The notes beneath the pieces are model-generated. The model saw only the letters and a program-made list of their open reading frames with translations, was not told where the DNA came from and made no database searches. The position numbers were made by a program, and so were the translations under genes. Shown here piece after piece: positions 36,142 to 43,246 of a DNA stretch of 64,000 nt. The DNA lies in assembly GCA_045125655.1 (NCBI GenBank), contig JBGVNP010000115.1:1-64000 (forward strand), read 5' to 3'. The first letter of the stretch is position 1; each line of letters opens with the position of its first letter. Source of the DNA: RGIG4608 sp045125655. Its GTDB lineage: Bacteria; Bacillota; Clostridia; Oscillospirales; CAG-272.

Positions 36142-36183
36142 ATTTCAACCTCCTCTTAATAATATACATTCTTATTCTATTAT

Positions 36184-36212
36184 ATTATAATTAAAAAAAT
36201 CAATTTAGTCAA
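36184..36212 (-). promoter_or_regulatory. Promoter of the AI-2E/TSCPD/mutase operon
   Basis: Minus-strand TTGACT (36207-36212) and TATAAT (36184-36189) with a 17-bp spacer, about 40 bp before the start codon. Confidence 0.85.
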
Positions 36213-36232
36213 TAGATATTCAAATCTTTCTA

Positions 36233-36261
36233 TTGAAAAAATCACTTTTTTATGATATTAT
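36233..36261 (+). promoter_or_regulatory. Promoter of ispE
   Basis: TTGAAA (36233-36238) and TATTAT (36256-36261) with a 17-bp spacer. It is divergent from the AI-2E promoter and separated from it by about 20 bp. Confidence 0.7.
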
Positions 36262-36294
36262 TAAAATGTATTAATGCTGTTTTATGAGGTAGCT

Positions 36295-37224
36295 ATGGAT
36301 TGCAAAACTGAAGAAGCATATGCCAAGATAAATCTATATCTGGACGTTGAAAGAAAAAGGGAAGACGGTTATCATGATTTGGTTACTATTATGCAGATAG
36401 TATCTTTAGCTGATATAGTCACAGTTACTCTAAATCACACTAAAGAAATAACTATCAAAATGACAAATTCCCCCATCGATATACCCAAGGAAGATAATTT
36501 AGCATATAAAGCCGCAATAAAATTCTATGAAAATCTTGATTTCGAAGCGATGGGTAGAGCTGATATTGAAATTGAAAAGCATATTCCAGCCGCCGCGGGA
36601 TTAGCGGGCGGTAGTGCTGATGCAGCCGCGGTGCTCAGAATATTGAACGAATTATACGGAAAACCGTTTATGCTTGAAGATCTATGCAAAATAGGCGCAG
36701 AGCTTGGTGCTGACGTTCCGTTTAATATTAAAGGCGGCGTACAAATTTGTCGAGGAATCGGTGATGAAATGCTTCAAACGCGTGGATTAAAGCACTATTC
36801 CTTGATGATTGCTTGGGGAAATGATACCAAGCCCTCAACTGCGGTACAGTATAAAAGGTTGGATGAAAAATTTGATGATTTTAAGGATCACCAAGTAAGT
36901 GAAAATTGCGGAGATACATTCTTTGCTTATAGCGTTGGAAGATGCAGCGAGGCATTTCCTAAGATGTATAACATCTTTGAAACCTTATATGAGGAAAACG
37001 AAACATATAAGAAAATCAAAAAAATAATGTATGATAATAGTGCTTATGTTGCTATGCTTACAGGTAGTGGTCCTGCTATCTACGGTATTTTTCCAAATTC
37101 ATGTTATGCCGAGGATGCACAAACAGAACTTGAGGGGGAAGGAATAAAAACTTGCATTTGCTACCCCATTAACATAGAATATGAGGTTATGGATCCTCGA
37201 GAAAAGCCATGGAAAAGAAACTGA
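36295..37224 (+). CDS. ispE: 4-diphosphocytidyl-2-C-methyl-D-erythritol kinase
   Basis: A 309-residue GHMP kinase. The chosen start (36295) has GAGGTAGCT before it; the upstream ATG at 36274 has no ribosome site. Blocks are AYAKINLYLDV with the substrate Lys, the ATP loop PAAAGLAGGSADAAA, and MLTGSGPAIYGIF. It phosphorylates the 2-OH of CDP-methylerythritol in the non-mevalonate isoprenoid pathway. It stands alone; the nearest + gene downstream is 570 bp away, past spoIIID on the other strand. Confidence 0.95.
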   Translation: MDCKTEEAYAKINLYLDVERKREDGYHDLVTIMQIVSLADIVTVTLNHTKEITIKMTNSPIDIPKEDNLAYKAAIKFYENLDFEAMGRADIEIEKHIPAAAGLAGGSADAAAVLRILNELYGKPFMLEDLCKIGAELGADVPFNIKGGVQICRGIGDEMLQTRGLKHYSLMIAWGNDTKPSTAVQYKRLDEKFDDFKDHQVSENCGDTFFAYSVGRCSEAFPKMYNIFETLYEENETYKKIKKIMYDNSAYVAMLTGSGPAIYGIFPNSCYAEDAQTELEGEGIKTCICYPINIEYEVMDPREKPWKRN

Positions 37225-37235
37225 ATATAAAAAGG

Positions 37236-37264
37236 AACCTCGCATTTTAATAATACGAGGTTTC
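37236..37264 (+). terminator. Probable terminator after ispE
   Basis: AACCTCG (37236-37242) and CGAGGTT (37256-37262) around an A/T loop. Few T residues follow, so it may be inefficient. Confidence 0.55.
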
Positions 37265-37336
37265 TAATAAAAAGATCAAAAATCGTGTTTTTTGACATAA
37301 ATACATGGGGAGTAGCGTGATATTCGCACATGATCC

Positions 37337-37366
37337 AATTATACAAAAATCAAGTTTTGTATAATT
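37337..37366. repeat. Perfect 12-bp inverted repeat in the ispE-spoIIID gap
   Basis: AATTATACAAAA (37337-37348) and TTTTGTATAATT (37355-37366) around a 6-base loop, about 80 bp beyond the spoIIID stop. No T-run follows on either strand. The + side is followed by AAGGGGAGCTGAA and a four-codon ATG-to-TAG frame. The rest of the gap (37265-37446) holds a small GCG/CGC hairpin and nothing else I can name. Confidence 0.6.
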
Positions 37367-37446
37367 AAGGGGAGCTGAAATGGACATTTAGAAGCAATTA
37401 TGGCTTAATTTGCGAGTTTTGCTACTTTCTTAGCGCATTCCTCAGG

Positions 37447-37713
37447 TTAGCTATTCTTATAATTCATTGTTAAGAATTTCATTCTTGTAGCTTCGCCACC
37501 ACGTATATGTCGCTCACATTTATTTTTATCCAATATCTCTTTAACTTGCTTATACAGTGTTGGATTCTTATTTTTTAAATTCTCAGTTATATCCTTATGC
37601 ACTGTGCTTTTACTTATGCCAAAATGCTTAGCTACCTTTCTTACGGTTGAATTATTTTCAACCAGATATGTAGCCATTATAATGCAGCGTTCTTTATTAG
37701 ACGAGATATACAT
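37447..37713 (-). CDS. spoIIID: Sporulation transcriptional regulator SpoIIID
   Basis: An 88-residue DNA-binding protein. The helix-turn-helix is TVRKVAKHFGISKSTVHKDI (about residues 23-42), and the C-terminal RHIRGGEATRMKFL is the diagnostic basic block. SpoIIID tunes sigma-E genes in the mother cell, repressing early ones and enabling sigK expression. The start follows GAGG by seven bases. It has a perfect sigma-E promoter. The stop codon is followed in the same frame by 13 more sense codons (see findings). It is a single-gene unit between divergent or convergent neighbours. Confidence 0.95.
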   Translation of the reverse strand: MYISSNKERCIIMATYLVENNSTVRKVAKHFGISKSTVHKDITENLKNKNPTLYKQVKEILDKNKCERHIRGGEATRMKFLTMNYKNS

Positions 37714-37747
37714 ATCAAATCCTCACAATTAATCACATTTATGGTTA

Positions 37748-37776
37748 ATTGTATGCATAAAAATCAATAAATATTA
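37748..37776 (-). promoter_or_regulatory. Sigma-E promoter of spoIIID
   Basis: On the minus strand, TAATATT (37770-37776) matches the sigma-E -35 KMATATT at every position. After a 14-bp spacer, CATACAAT (37748-37755) matches the -10 CATACAHT at every position. The start site would be near 37741, giving a leader of about 28 nt. Confidence 0.85.
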
Positions 37777-37795
37777 ATTTTAAGGGATGTTTTTT

Positions 37796-38566
37796 ATGGA
37801 CGAATATACCATTGATTATGAAAAATTTGATATTTTTGAAGGTATGACAAGTATAACCGCTGTGATATCTTCCATCGAATCGGGTACTTCAATTAAAAAA
37901 ATAGAAAAAATTTTGTATAATTCAAGCAAGAAGAAAAGCAAATATAATGAGCTTAAATTTTTAGAAATCAAGGCAAAAAATCTTGGATTTGAGCTTGTTG
38001 GGGTTTCACATAATATAATTGATGAGCTTTCCAACGGCAAAACTCACGGTGGCATAATCGCAATTTGCACAAAAACCGATATACCTTGCTTGGATGCCGA
38101 TAAAATCAAGGATAATGGCTTTTATATTCTCCTTGACGGCATCGAAGATCCTTTCAATTTTGCCTATGCTATACGTTCAGCTTACGCTTCGGGCGCTGAT
38201 GGCATCATAGTTCCCTCTTATCGCTTTAATAATGCCCAAGGGTTAATTGCCAAGGGGTCCGCAGGAACATCCGAATTAATAGATATATTTGAATGTTCTA
38301 TAATGGAAACCATTGACATATTTAAGTCAAAATCATATAAAATTGCTTCTGCGGGTATTCGCGATTCAGTTTCACTGTATGATGCAGATCTAAAAAAACC
38401 GATTTTACTTATAATTGGCGGCGAAAAACGTGGAATTTCAAGTGAAATTTTAGCAAAATCTGATATGATAGTCAGAATTGACTACGGTAAAACCTTTAAG
38501 GGCTCTTTAACTGCTTCATCCGCAGCCACCGTGCTTGCGTTTGAGGTGTACAGACAAAATAGATAA
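37796..38566 (+). CDS. SpoU/TrmH family RNA 2'-O-methyltransferase (divergent)
   Basis: A 256-residue protein. I use the ATG at 37796, nine bases after AAGGG; the ATG at 37787 abuts it. The C-terminal SPOUT domain shows ILLDGIEDPFNFAYAIRSA (motif 1), IIGGEKRGIS (motif 2) and a diverged motif 3, GSLTASSAATVLAFEVYRQ, in place of SLNVSVAAGI. The N-terminal part resembles the L30e-like substrate-binding domain. RlmB-like rRNA methylation at G2251 or a tRNA ribose target is possible; the altered motif 3 keeps the assignment general. Confidence 0.8.
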   Translation: MDEYTIDYEKFDIFEGMTSITAVISSIESGTSIKKIEKILYNSSKKKSKYNELKFLEIKAKNLGFELVGVSHNIIDELSNGKTHGGIIAICTKTDIPCLDADKIKDNGFYILLDGIEDPFNFAYAIRSAYASGADGIIVPSYRFNNAQGLIAKGSAGTSELIDIFECSIMETIDIFKSKSYKIASAGIRDSVSLYDADLKKPILLIIGGEKRGISSEILAKSDMIVRIDYGKTFKGSLTASSAATVLAFEVYRQNR

Positions 38567-38598
38567 AAAAGCTGAATGCATCGCATTCAGCTTTTTTA
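38566..38598. terminator. Bidirectional terminator between the methyltransferase and galM
   Basis: A 14-bp stem AAAAAGCTGAATGC / GCATTCAGCTTTTT with an ATC loop. It overlaps the last base of the upstream stop codon. Confidence 0.9.
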
Positions 38599-38599
38599 T

Positions 38600-39661
38600 C
38601 TATTCGGTATAAAACTTACAAATTGTAGTATAATCGTATTTTTCTTCGGGATTTAATACAACGTTTGTGAAATTAGGGTGATTTATGGAATCGGGCATAT
38701 GCTGTGTTTCAAGACAAAATGCCATTTGTTTATTTTGCGAACAATTGTTCTTGAAGGGGTATTTTGCATTGGTTAAGAAGTTGCCCGAATAAAATTGTAC
38801 ACACGGCTGATTAGTGAGCATCTCCATAACTCTGCCGGAATCTTTATGCACGACTCTTGCGCGAAGCTTGGGCATTTCGGTTTCGCCACCAACAAAATTT
38901 ATGCAATGGTCATAGCCGCCCGCAATTATAAGATCATTATCGTGCAAATGAATATCTCTTCCTATTGTTTTGGGGAGTCTAAAATCAAAGGGTGTTCCCT
39001 CTACGCTCTTTATTTCGCCCGTAGGAATAAGATTTTCGTCCGTTGGAAGATATGTATCTGCATCAAGCCAAAGCTCGTGATCGTATATCTTTCCCGAATC
39101 GTACCCTCCAAGGTTGAAATATGTATGATTGGTAAGGTTTATAATGGTTCTCTTGTCAGTTGTAGCTTCGTATCTTATTGAAAGCGCACCGTCATTGGTG
39201 AGTGAATATGTCACTGTTACTGACAAATTTCCCGGGTATCCTTCTTCCCCATCTTTAGAAAGATAGAAAAGCTTGATCGATGGCTCATTTGTATCTTGAA
39301 GGGACAAAACCTGCCATATCTTTTTATCGAATCCCTCTTTACCTCCGTGAAGATGGTTGGGGCCATTATTTATATACATACTGTATTCAACACCATCAAG
39401 AGTAAATTCTCCCTTGCTGATACGGTTGCCAACGCGACCGATTATAGCTCCTTGATAGCCATCTGCTTCTACATAGGATTGTAAATCGTCATAGCCACCA
39501 ATAACATCAGCAAATTCACCATTTTTATCGGGTACGTTAATGCTGAGTATTGTAGCGCCAAAATTGGAAATTGTTACGAGCATTCCATTGGCATTTCTCA
39601 TTGTATACTTATAAATATCGTGTCCGTTATATGTACCAAATAACTTTCTAATTATGCTCAT
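38600..39661 (-). CDS. galM: Aldose 1-epimerase (galactose mutarotase)
   Basis: A 353-residue galactose mutarotase. Substrate residues are seen in GRVGNRISKG, NGPNHLHGG, LTNHTYFNLGG (catalytic His), and FCLETQHMPDSINHP (catalytic Glu). It interconverts the alpha and beta anomers of galactose and glucose in the cytoplasm. It is the last gene of a galactose/nucleotide-sugar group with the Nudix, galE and nucleotidyltransferase genes. No galK or galT is in the window. The start follows AAGGAG. Confidence 0.93.
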   Translation of the reverse strand: MSIIRKLFGTYNGHDIYKYTMRNANGMLVTISNFGATILSINVPDKNGEFADVIGGYDDLQSYVEADGYQGAIIGRVGNRISKGEFTLDGVEYSMYINNGPNHLHGGKEGFDKKIWQVLSLQDTNEPSIKLFYLSKDGEEGYPGNLSVTVTYSLTNDGALSIRYEATTDKRTIINLTNHTYFNLGGYDSGKIYDHELWLDADTYLPTDENLIPTGEIKSVEGTPFDFRLPKTIGRDIHLHDNDLIIAGGYDHCINFVGGETEMPKLRARVVHKDSGRVMEMLTNQPCVQFYSGNFLTNAKYPFKNNCSQNKQMAFCLETQHMPDSINHPNFTNVVLNPEEKYDYTTICKFYTE

Positions 39662-39678
39662 TATTTATACTCCTTAAT

Positions 39679-40128
39679 TTATTTTAAATCGTAAACCCAT
39701 TTTTCGTCTTTTTTATAATAATAAAATTCGGATAGATCATCTTCGAGAAAAACACGAAGCATATCTTTCATATCGAGTGAAAGATTTAGATTTCGTAAAT
39801 TATCAATATCTTCCCACCAAACTTCACCTTCAGATGATGATTCCAGTACGCCCGAATATTTGTTTGTTTTGTAAAACAGTATCACATATCTTGAATCATT
39901 TTCACGCCAATCTTTTATTCCGCACAACATAGGATTTTTAATATCTAAGCCAGTTTCCTCTTTTATTTCGCGAATAACGGAATCTGTAAATGACTCACCA
40001 AACTCAACATGTCCCCCGGGAAACGTAATTCCGGGCCAGTCTTTTTTCTTTCTATCTATGACTAAAACATTGTTTTTATGATAAACCATGCACATATTCA
40101 TAAAAACTACTTTTTCGGGATTTCTCAT
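39679..40128 (-). CDS. Nudix hydrolase (MutT-like)
   Basis: A 149-residue Nudix protein. The start used is ATG 40128 behind GAGG; the longer frame begins at a TTG upstream. The Nudix box is GGHVEFGESFTDSVIREIKEETGL, positioned at about residues 37-60, with GITFPGG just before and the full EExxE metal set. It hydrolyses a nucleoside diphosphate linked to another group; 8-oxo-dGTP is a frequent substrate but not shown. It lies 17 bp upstream of galM and behind a hairpin after galE. Confidence 0.85.
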   Translation of the reverse strand: MRNPEKVVFMNMCMVYHKNNVLVIDRKKKDWPGITFPGGHVEFGESFTDSVIREIKEETGLDIKNPMLCGIKDWRENDSRYVILFYKTNKYSGVLESSSEGEVWWEDIDNLRNLNLSLDMKDMLRVFLEDDLSEFYYYKKDEKWVYDLK

Positions 40129-40144
40129 TTTTACCTCATAAACC

Positions 40145-40170
40145 AAAACGGCAATATATATTGCCGTTTT
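40145..40170 (-). terminator. Hairpin between galE and the Nudix gene
   Basis: Inverted repeat AAAACGGCAATAT / ATATTGCCGTTTT (40145-40170). On the minus strand TTTT, GG and TTT follow, so it may attenuate transcription from galE into the Nudix-galM pair. Confidence 0.65.
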
Positions 40171-40179
40171 ATATTTTAA

Positions 40180-41169
40180 TCAATCATTGTATCCGTTAGG
40201 ATGATTTTTATGCCAATTCCAAGCACTTGAAATTATCTCTTCAAGAGAATCGTGAACGGGCTTCCAACCAAGAACTCTCTTTGCTTTTTCGCTCGACGCT
40301 ACAAGTCTTGCCGGATCTCCTGCACGTCTTGGAGTTTCAATCGCGGGAATAGGATGTCCTGTAACCCTTCTTGCTGTTTCGATAACCTCTCTTACAGAGT
40401 ATCCAACTCCGTTGCCGAGATTGAAAATATCGCTCTCGCCGCCATTCAAAAGATATTCAACTGCAAGTATATGTGCTTGAGCCAAATCGGTAACGTGAAT
40501 GTAATCGCGAATGCAAGTGCCATCGGGAGTGTCATAATCCGTGCCGTAAATCGATATTGCTTCCCTTTTTCCGTTTGGAACTTGAAGAATAAGCGGAATA
40601 AGATGGCTTTCGGGATTGTGTGCTTCACCAATATTGCCGCACTGATCTGCACCGCAAGCATTAAAGTATCTGAGAGATACAAAATTCATTCCGTGTGCTT
40701 CGCTCGTCCATTTGAACATCTTTTCCATAGCGAGCTTCGTTTCGCCATAGGGGTTTGTGGGGCAAGTTCTGTCACTTTCAAGAATCGGAATATTTTCGGG
40801 TTCGCCATAGGTTGCCGCCGTAGAAGAAAAGACAATCTTCTTTACTCCATTCGCCACCATTGCATCAAGAAGCACCTTGGTTCCGTAAATATTGTTTTCA
40901 TAATATTTGAGGGGATTTACAACACTCTCTCCAACAAGTGAAAATGCTGCAAAATGCACTATTGCATCAATCTTTTCTTTTTTAAAAAGATCATCGAGGA
41001 AATCAAAATCACGAATGTCCCCCTGATAAAATCTTGCTTTTTCGGGCACTGCCTTTCTATAACCCGTAACAAGACTGTCTAAAACAACAACGTCATGTCC
41101 TGCTTTAATAAGCTCAAGAGCAGTATGTGAGCCAATATAACCTGCTCCACCTGTAACTAAAATTGCCAT
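40180..41169 (-). CDS. galE: UDP-glucose 4-epimerase
   Basis: A 329-residue extended SDR. The start is ATG 41169 with AAGGAGG upstream; 45 further open codons extend into the previous gene and are rejected. NAD loop TGGAGYIGSHT (about 6-16), catalytic Ser in FSSTAATYG, and YGETK for the Tyr-Lys pair. It interconverts UDP-glucose and UDP-galactose for galactose use and cell-surface polysaccharide. It begins 13 bp after the nucleotidyltransferase stop, so the two are co-translated from one message. Confidence 0.95.
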   Translation of the reverse strand: MAILVTGGAGYIGSHTALELIKAGHDVVVLDSLVTGYRKAVPEKARFYQGDIRDFDFLDDLFKKEKIDAIVHFAAFSLVGESVVNPLKYYENNIYGTKVLLDAMVANGVKKIVFSSTAATYGEPENIPILESDRTCPTNPYGETKLAMEKMFKWTSEAHGMNFVSLRYFNACGADQCGNIGEAHNPESHLIPLILQVPNGKREAISIYGTDYDTPDGTCIRDYIHVTDLAQAHILAVEYLLNGGESDIFNLGNGVGYSVREVIETARRVTGHPIPAIETPRRAGDPARLVASSEKAKRVLGWKPVHDSLEEIISSAWNWHKNHPNGYND

Positions 41170-41182
41170 AGTAATTTCCTCC

Positions 41183-42088
41183 TTATTTCCAAAGATGCTC
41201 AGGATATACTCCCTCATCAATAAGCTTTTTAATACCTGCAACGACCGCTGGCTTATCTTCAGCATAAGTAACACCAAGCCAGCAAGCATTTGTATTATAA
41301 ACAACGACGTCGCAATCGTAGCTTTTTATCATAACGTCCACAACATCAGTAAGATAGGATTCATCCTTTAAGGGATTCTTGATGTTGCGCAAAAATCTGT
41401 CAAATTCCGCGCGAAGATGCGGAAAAAGTTCGGGAGTAAAGCCCCAGCAGTTCATAGAAACTACTGTATCAAGATCAAGAGTGACCTTCTTATCTCCATT
41501 TGGATATTCCGCTTTTCCGTTTCCAACGGGGACAATTTCTCTTGTTTCAACTATATTAACAAGGCGTCCCTTGTCATTAATATTACAAACTCCTCGGTTG
41601 ACAGCGCCGTGCTCTGTCACTGTATTCTTAAGTCGGTATCCAGCCATGCAAAATTGTGGCTTACCTTCCTGTCCTTCAACCCTTCTAAGATGCTCTGCAA
41701 TAATTTCAAAAGATTCGCGTCCGTAAAAGTCATCAGCATTTATAACCGCAAATGGCTCGTTTACCGTGTCAATAATGCTCATCATGGCTTGAGTTGTTCC
41801 CCAAGGTTTAATCCTATCTTGAGGCACATCAAACCATTCCGGTACATCAGAAATCCTCTGAAATGCATATTCCACATCTATAAACTTATTAATTCTATTT
41901 CCGATAGTTTCCTTAAAATCGTTGAGATTTTCCTCTTTGATTATAAAAACCACTTTATTAAATCCGGCCTTTATTGCATCATAGATTGAAAAGTCTATAA
42001 TAAAGTCTCCGTCATCATTCATAGGGTCAATTTGTTTCATTCCACCGTATCTGGATCCCATACCGGCAGCAAGAATAACAAGCGTCAT
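41183..42088 (-). CDS. Sugar-phosphate nucleotidyltransferase family protein
   Basis: A 301-residue NTP_transferase-type protein. The nucleotide-binding start is LVILAAGMGSRYGGMKQ, and the metal Asp pair is in VINADDFYG (about residue 115). It differs from classical GalU and belongs to a branch often found with galE in Clostridia. A UTP:glucose-1-phosphate uridylyltransferase role would fit the context, making UDP-glucose from the mutase product for GalE to use; another hexose 1-phosphate cannot be excluded. The start follows AGGGAGG. It leads the galE operon. Confidence 0.85.
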   Translation of the reverse strand: MTLVILAAGMGSRYGGMKQIDPMNDDGDFIIDFSIYDAIKAGFNKVVFIIKEENLNDFKETIGNRINKFIDVEYAFQRISDVPEWFDVPQDRIKPWGTTQAMMSIIDTVNEPFAVINADDFYGRESFEIIAEHLRRVEGQEGKPQFCMAGYRLKNTVTEHGAVNRGVCNINDKGRLVNIVETREIVPVGNGKAEYPNGDKKVTLDLDTVVSMNCWGFTPELFPHLRAEFDRFLRNIKNPLKDESYLTDVVDVMIKSYDCDVVVYNTNACWLGVTYAEDKPAVVAGIKKLIDEGVYPEHLWK

Positions 42089-42122
42089 TTAATACCTCCC
42101 TATAAAAATTATCTGTATAATA

Positions 42123-42151
42123 ATTATATATCATATTATTTGCAAAATCAA
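42123..42151 (-). promoter_or_regulatory. Promoter of the nucleotidyltransferase-galE operon
   Basis: Minus-strand TTGATT (42146-42151) and TATAAT (42123-42128) with a 17-bp spacer. Confidence 0.75.
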
Positions 42152-42174
42152 GTATTTTTTAATAATATTTTAAC

Positions 42175-42206
42175 AAAAAAAATCCGAGATAATTCTCGGA
42201 TTTTTT
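42175..42206 (-). terminator. Terminator after the YmdB-type gene
   Basis: Minus-strand stem AAATCCGAGA / TCTCGGATTT with an ATTA loop, followed by a run of eight T. Confidence 0.9.
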
Positions 42207-42978
42207 AGAATTTAATTCTTGTTATAGATTTGATTTTTGAAGTGTTCGGATCAATATCAAAAATAGCTCCGTGCACCTTGACTCCACCGTCTGCAACCGT
42301 AAAGGTTTGAGGAGTCTGCATAATAAATCGATCAATAATCGCCTCGACCTTAGTACCGAGAATACTATTTTCAGGACCTGCCATACCGATATCTGTAATG
42401 TAAGCACTTCCCAAAGGCAATATGCATTCATCGGCAGTTTGAACGTGAGTGTGTGTGCCGAACATAATAGCTATTCTTCCGTCAAAATAACGAGCTATAG
42501 CAAGCTTTTCACTTGTTGCCTCGGCATGAATATCAAGAATAGCAAAATCATAGTTCCCTTTTTCTCTCTCAAGTGCCGTGTCAATTACCTCAAACGGACT
42601 GTTAAGAGGAGTCATAAACATAGTGCCAAGGACATTCATTATAAGCACCTTATATCCGTCAATATTAACGATACTGTAGCCGCTACCGGGAGCGGACGCG
42701 GGATAATTTGCGGGGCGGATTATTCTTGTTTCATTATCATCAAGAAAGGAGTAAATATCCCTCTTTCCAAAGGCATGATTTCCGAGAGTGATAAAATCTA
42801 CTCCTACATTGTAAAGCGACTCGGCATCTCTTTTTGAAAGCCCCTTTATCTCACTGGCATTTTCGCCGTTGGCAATTACAAAATCAACCTTATTTTCACT
42901 GATGAATTTTGATAAGTTCTTTGAGAGATAGTCTATAGCAATGCCGCCGACTATATCTCCAATTGCTAAAATTCTCAT
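42205..42978 (-). CDS. ymdB: YmdB family metallophosphoesterase (TIGR00282)
   Basis: A 257-residue phosphodiesterase. Metal-binding blocks: GDIVGG with D8, NGENAS, LGNHAFG, and FGTHTHVQTADE; DIHAEATSEK is a family mark. YmdB of Bacillus hydrolyses 2',3'- and 3',5'-cyclic nucleotides and affects motility and biofilm choice. No neighbouring gene in the window is functionally linked. The ribosome site (GAAAG) is weak, although the promoter is strong. Confidence 0.9.
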   Translation of the reverse strand: MRILAIGDIVGGIAIDYLSKNLSKFISENKVDFVIANGENASEIKGLSKRDAESLYNVGVDFITLGNHAFGKRDIYSFLDDNETRIIRPANYPASAPGSGYSIVNIDGYKVLIMNVLGTMFMTPLNSPFEVIDTALEREKGNYDFAILDIHAEATSEKLAIARYFDGRIAIMFGTHTHVQTADECILPLGSAYITDIGMAGPENSILGTKVEAIIDRFIMQTPQTFTVADGGVKVHGAIFDIDPNTSKIKSITRIKF

Positions 42979-43023
42979 AAATATACTTTCTATTTGTATG
43001 AATTTTGTATTTTCGACATTCTT

Positions 43024-43052
43024 ATTATACTACAAAATCTAATAAAAGTCAA
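43024..43052 (-). promoter_or_regulatory. Promoter of the YmdB-type gene
   Basis: Minus-strand TTGACT (43047-43052) and TATAAT (43024-43029) with a 17-bp spacer. Confidence 0.85.
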
Positions 43053-43078
43053 TGCGTAAATAAAATTTCATTTTTCTA

Positions 43079-43106
43079 TTGATTTTTTATAAAATTGTGT
43101 TATAAT
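43079..43106 (+). promoter_or_regulatory. Promoter of tRNA-Ser
   Basis: TTGATT (43079-43084) and TATAAT (43101-43106) with a 16-bp spacer, 17 bp before the tRNA. Confidence 0.8.
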
Positions 43107-43123
43107 AGTAACGTTGAAAATAT

Positions 43124-43215
43124 GGAGAAGTACTCAAGTGGCCGAAGAGGCGTGACTCGAAATCTCGTAGGACGTTAACAGCGTCGCGTGGGTTCAAATC
43201 CCACCTTCTCCGCCA
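43124..43215 (+). tRNA. tRNA-Ser(CGA)
   Basis: A 92-nt class II tRNA: acceptor GGAGAAG / CTTCTCC, discriminator G, encoded CCA, long variable arm (GGACG, TTAACAG, CGTC region), T-loop TTCAAAT. Anticodon loop CTCGAAA gives CGA, which reads UCG. The anticodon stem CGTGA / TCTCG has one U-U mismatch at pair 29-41. Confidence 0.95.
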
Positions 43216-43219
43216 AAAA

Positions 43220-43246
43220 GAGCAACCGTTAGGTTGCTCCTTTTTA
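43220..43246 (+). terminator. Terminator after tRNA-Ser
   Basis: An 8-bp stem GAGCAACC / GGTTGCTC with a GTTA loop (43220-43239), then CTTTTT. It overlaps the convergent MFS gene's stop region. Confidence 0.85.

Noticed and set aside
37296..37330. GGGGAGTAGC on the + strand as a second yybP-ykoY riboswitch
   Set aside because: The GTCAACA and GCCTGGC blocks are missing, no aligned -35/-10 pair precedes it, and no metal-transport gene follows.
41170..41304. 45-codon extension of galE into the nucleotidyltransferase gene
   Set aside because: The true start MAILVTGG has AAGGAGG upstream and begins exactly at the Rossmann loop as in other GalE.
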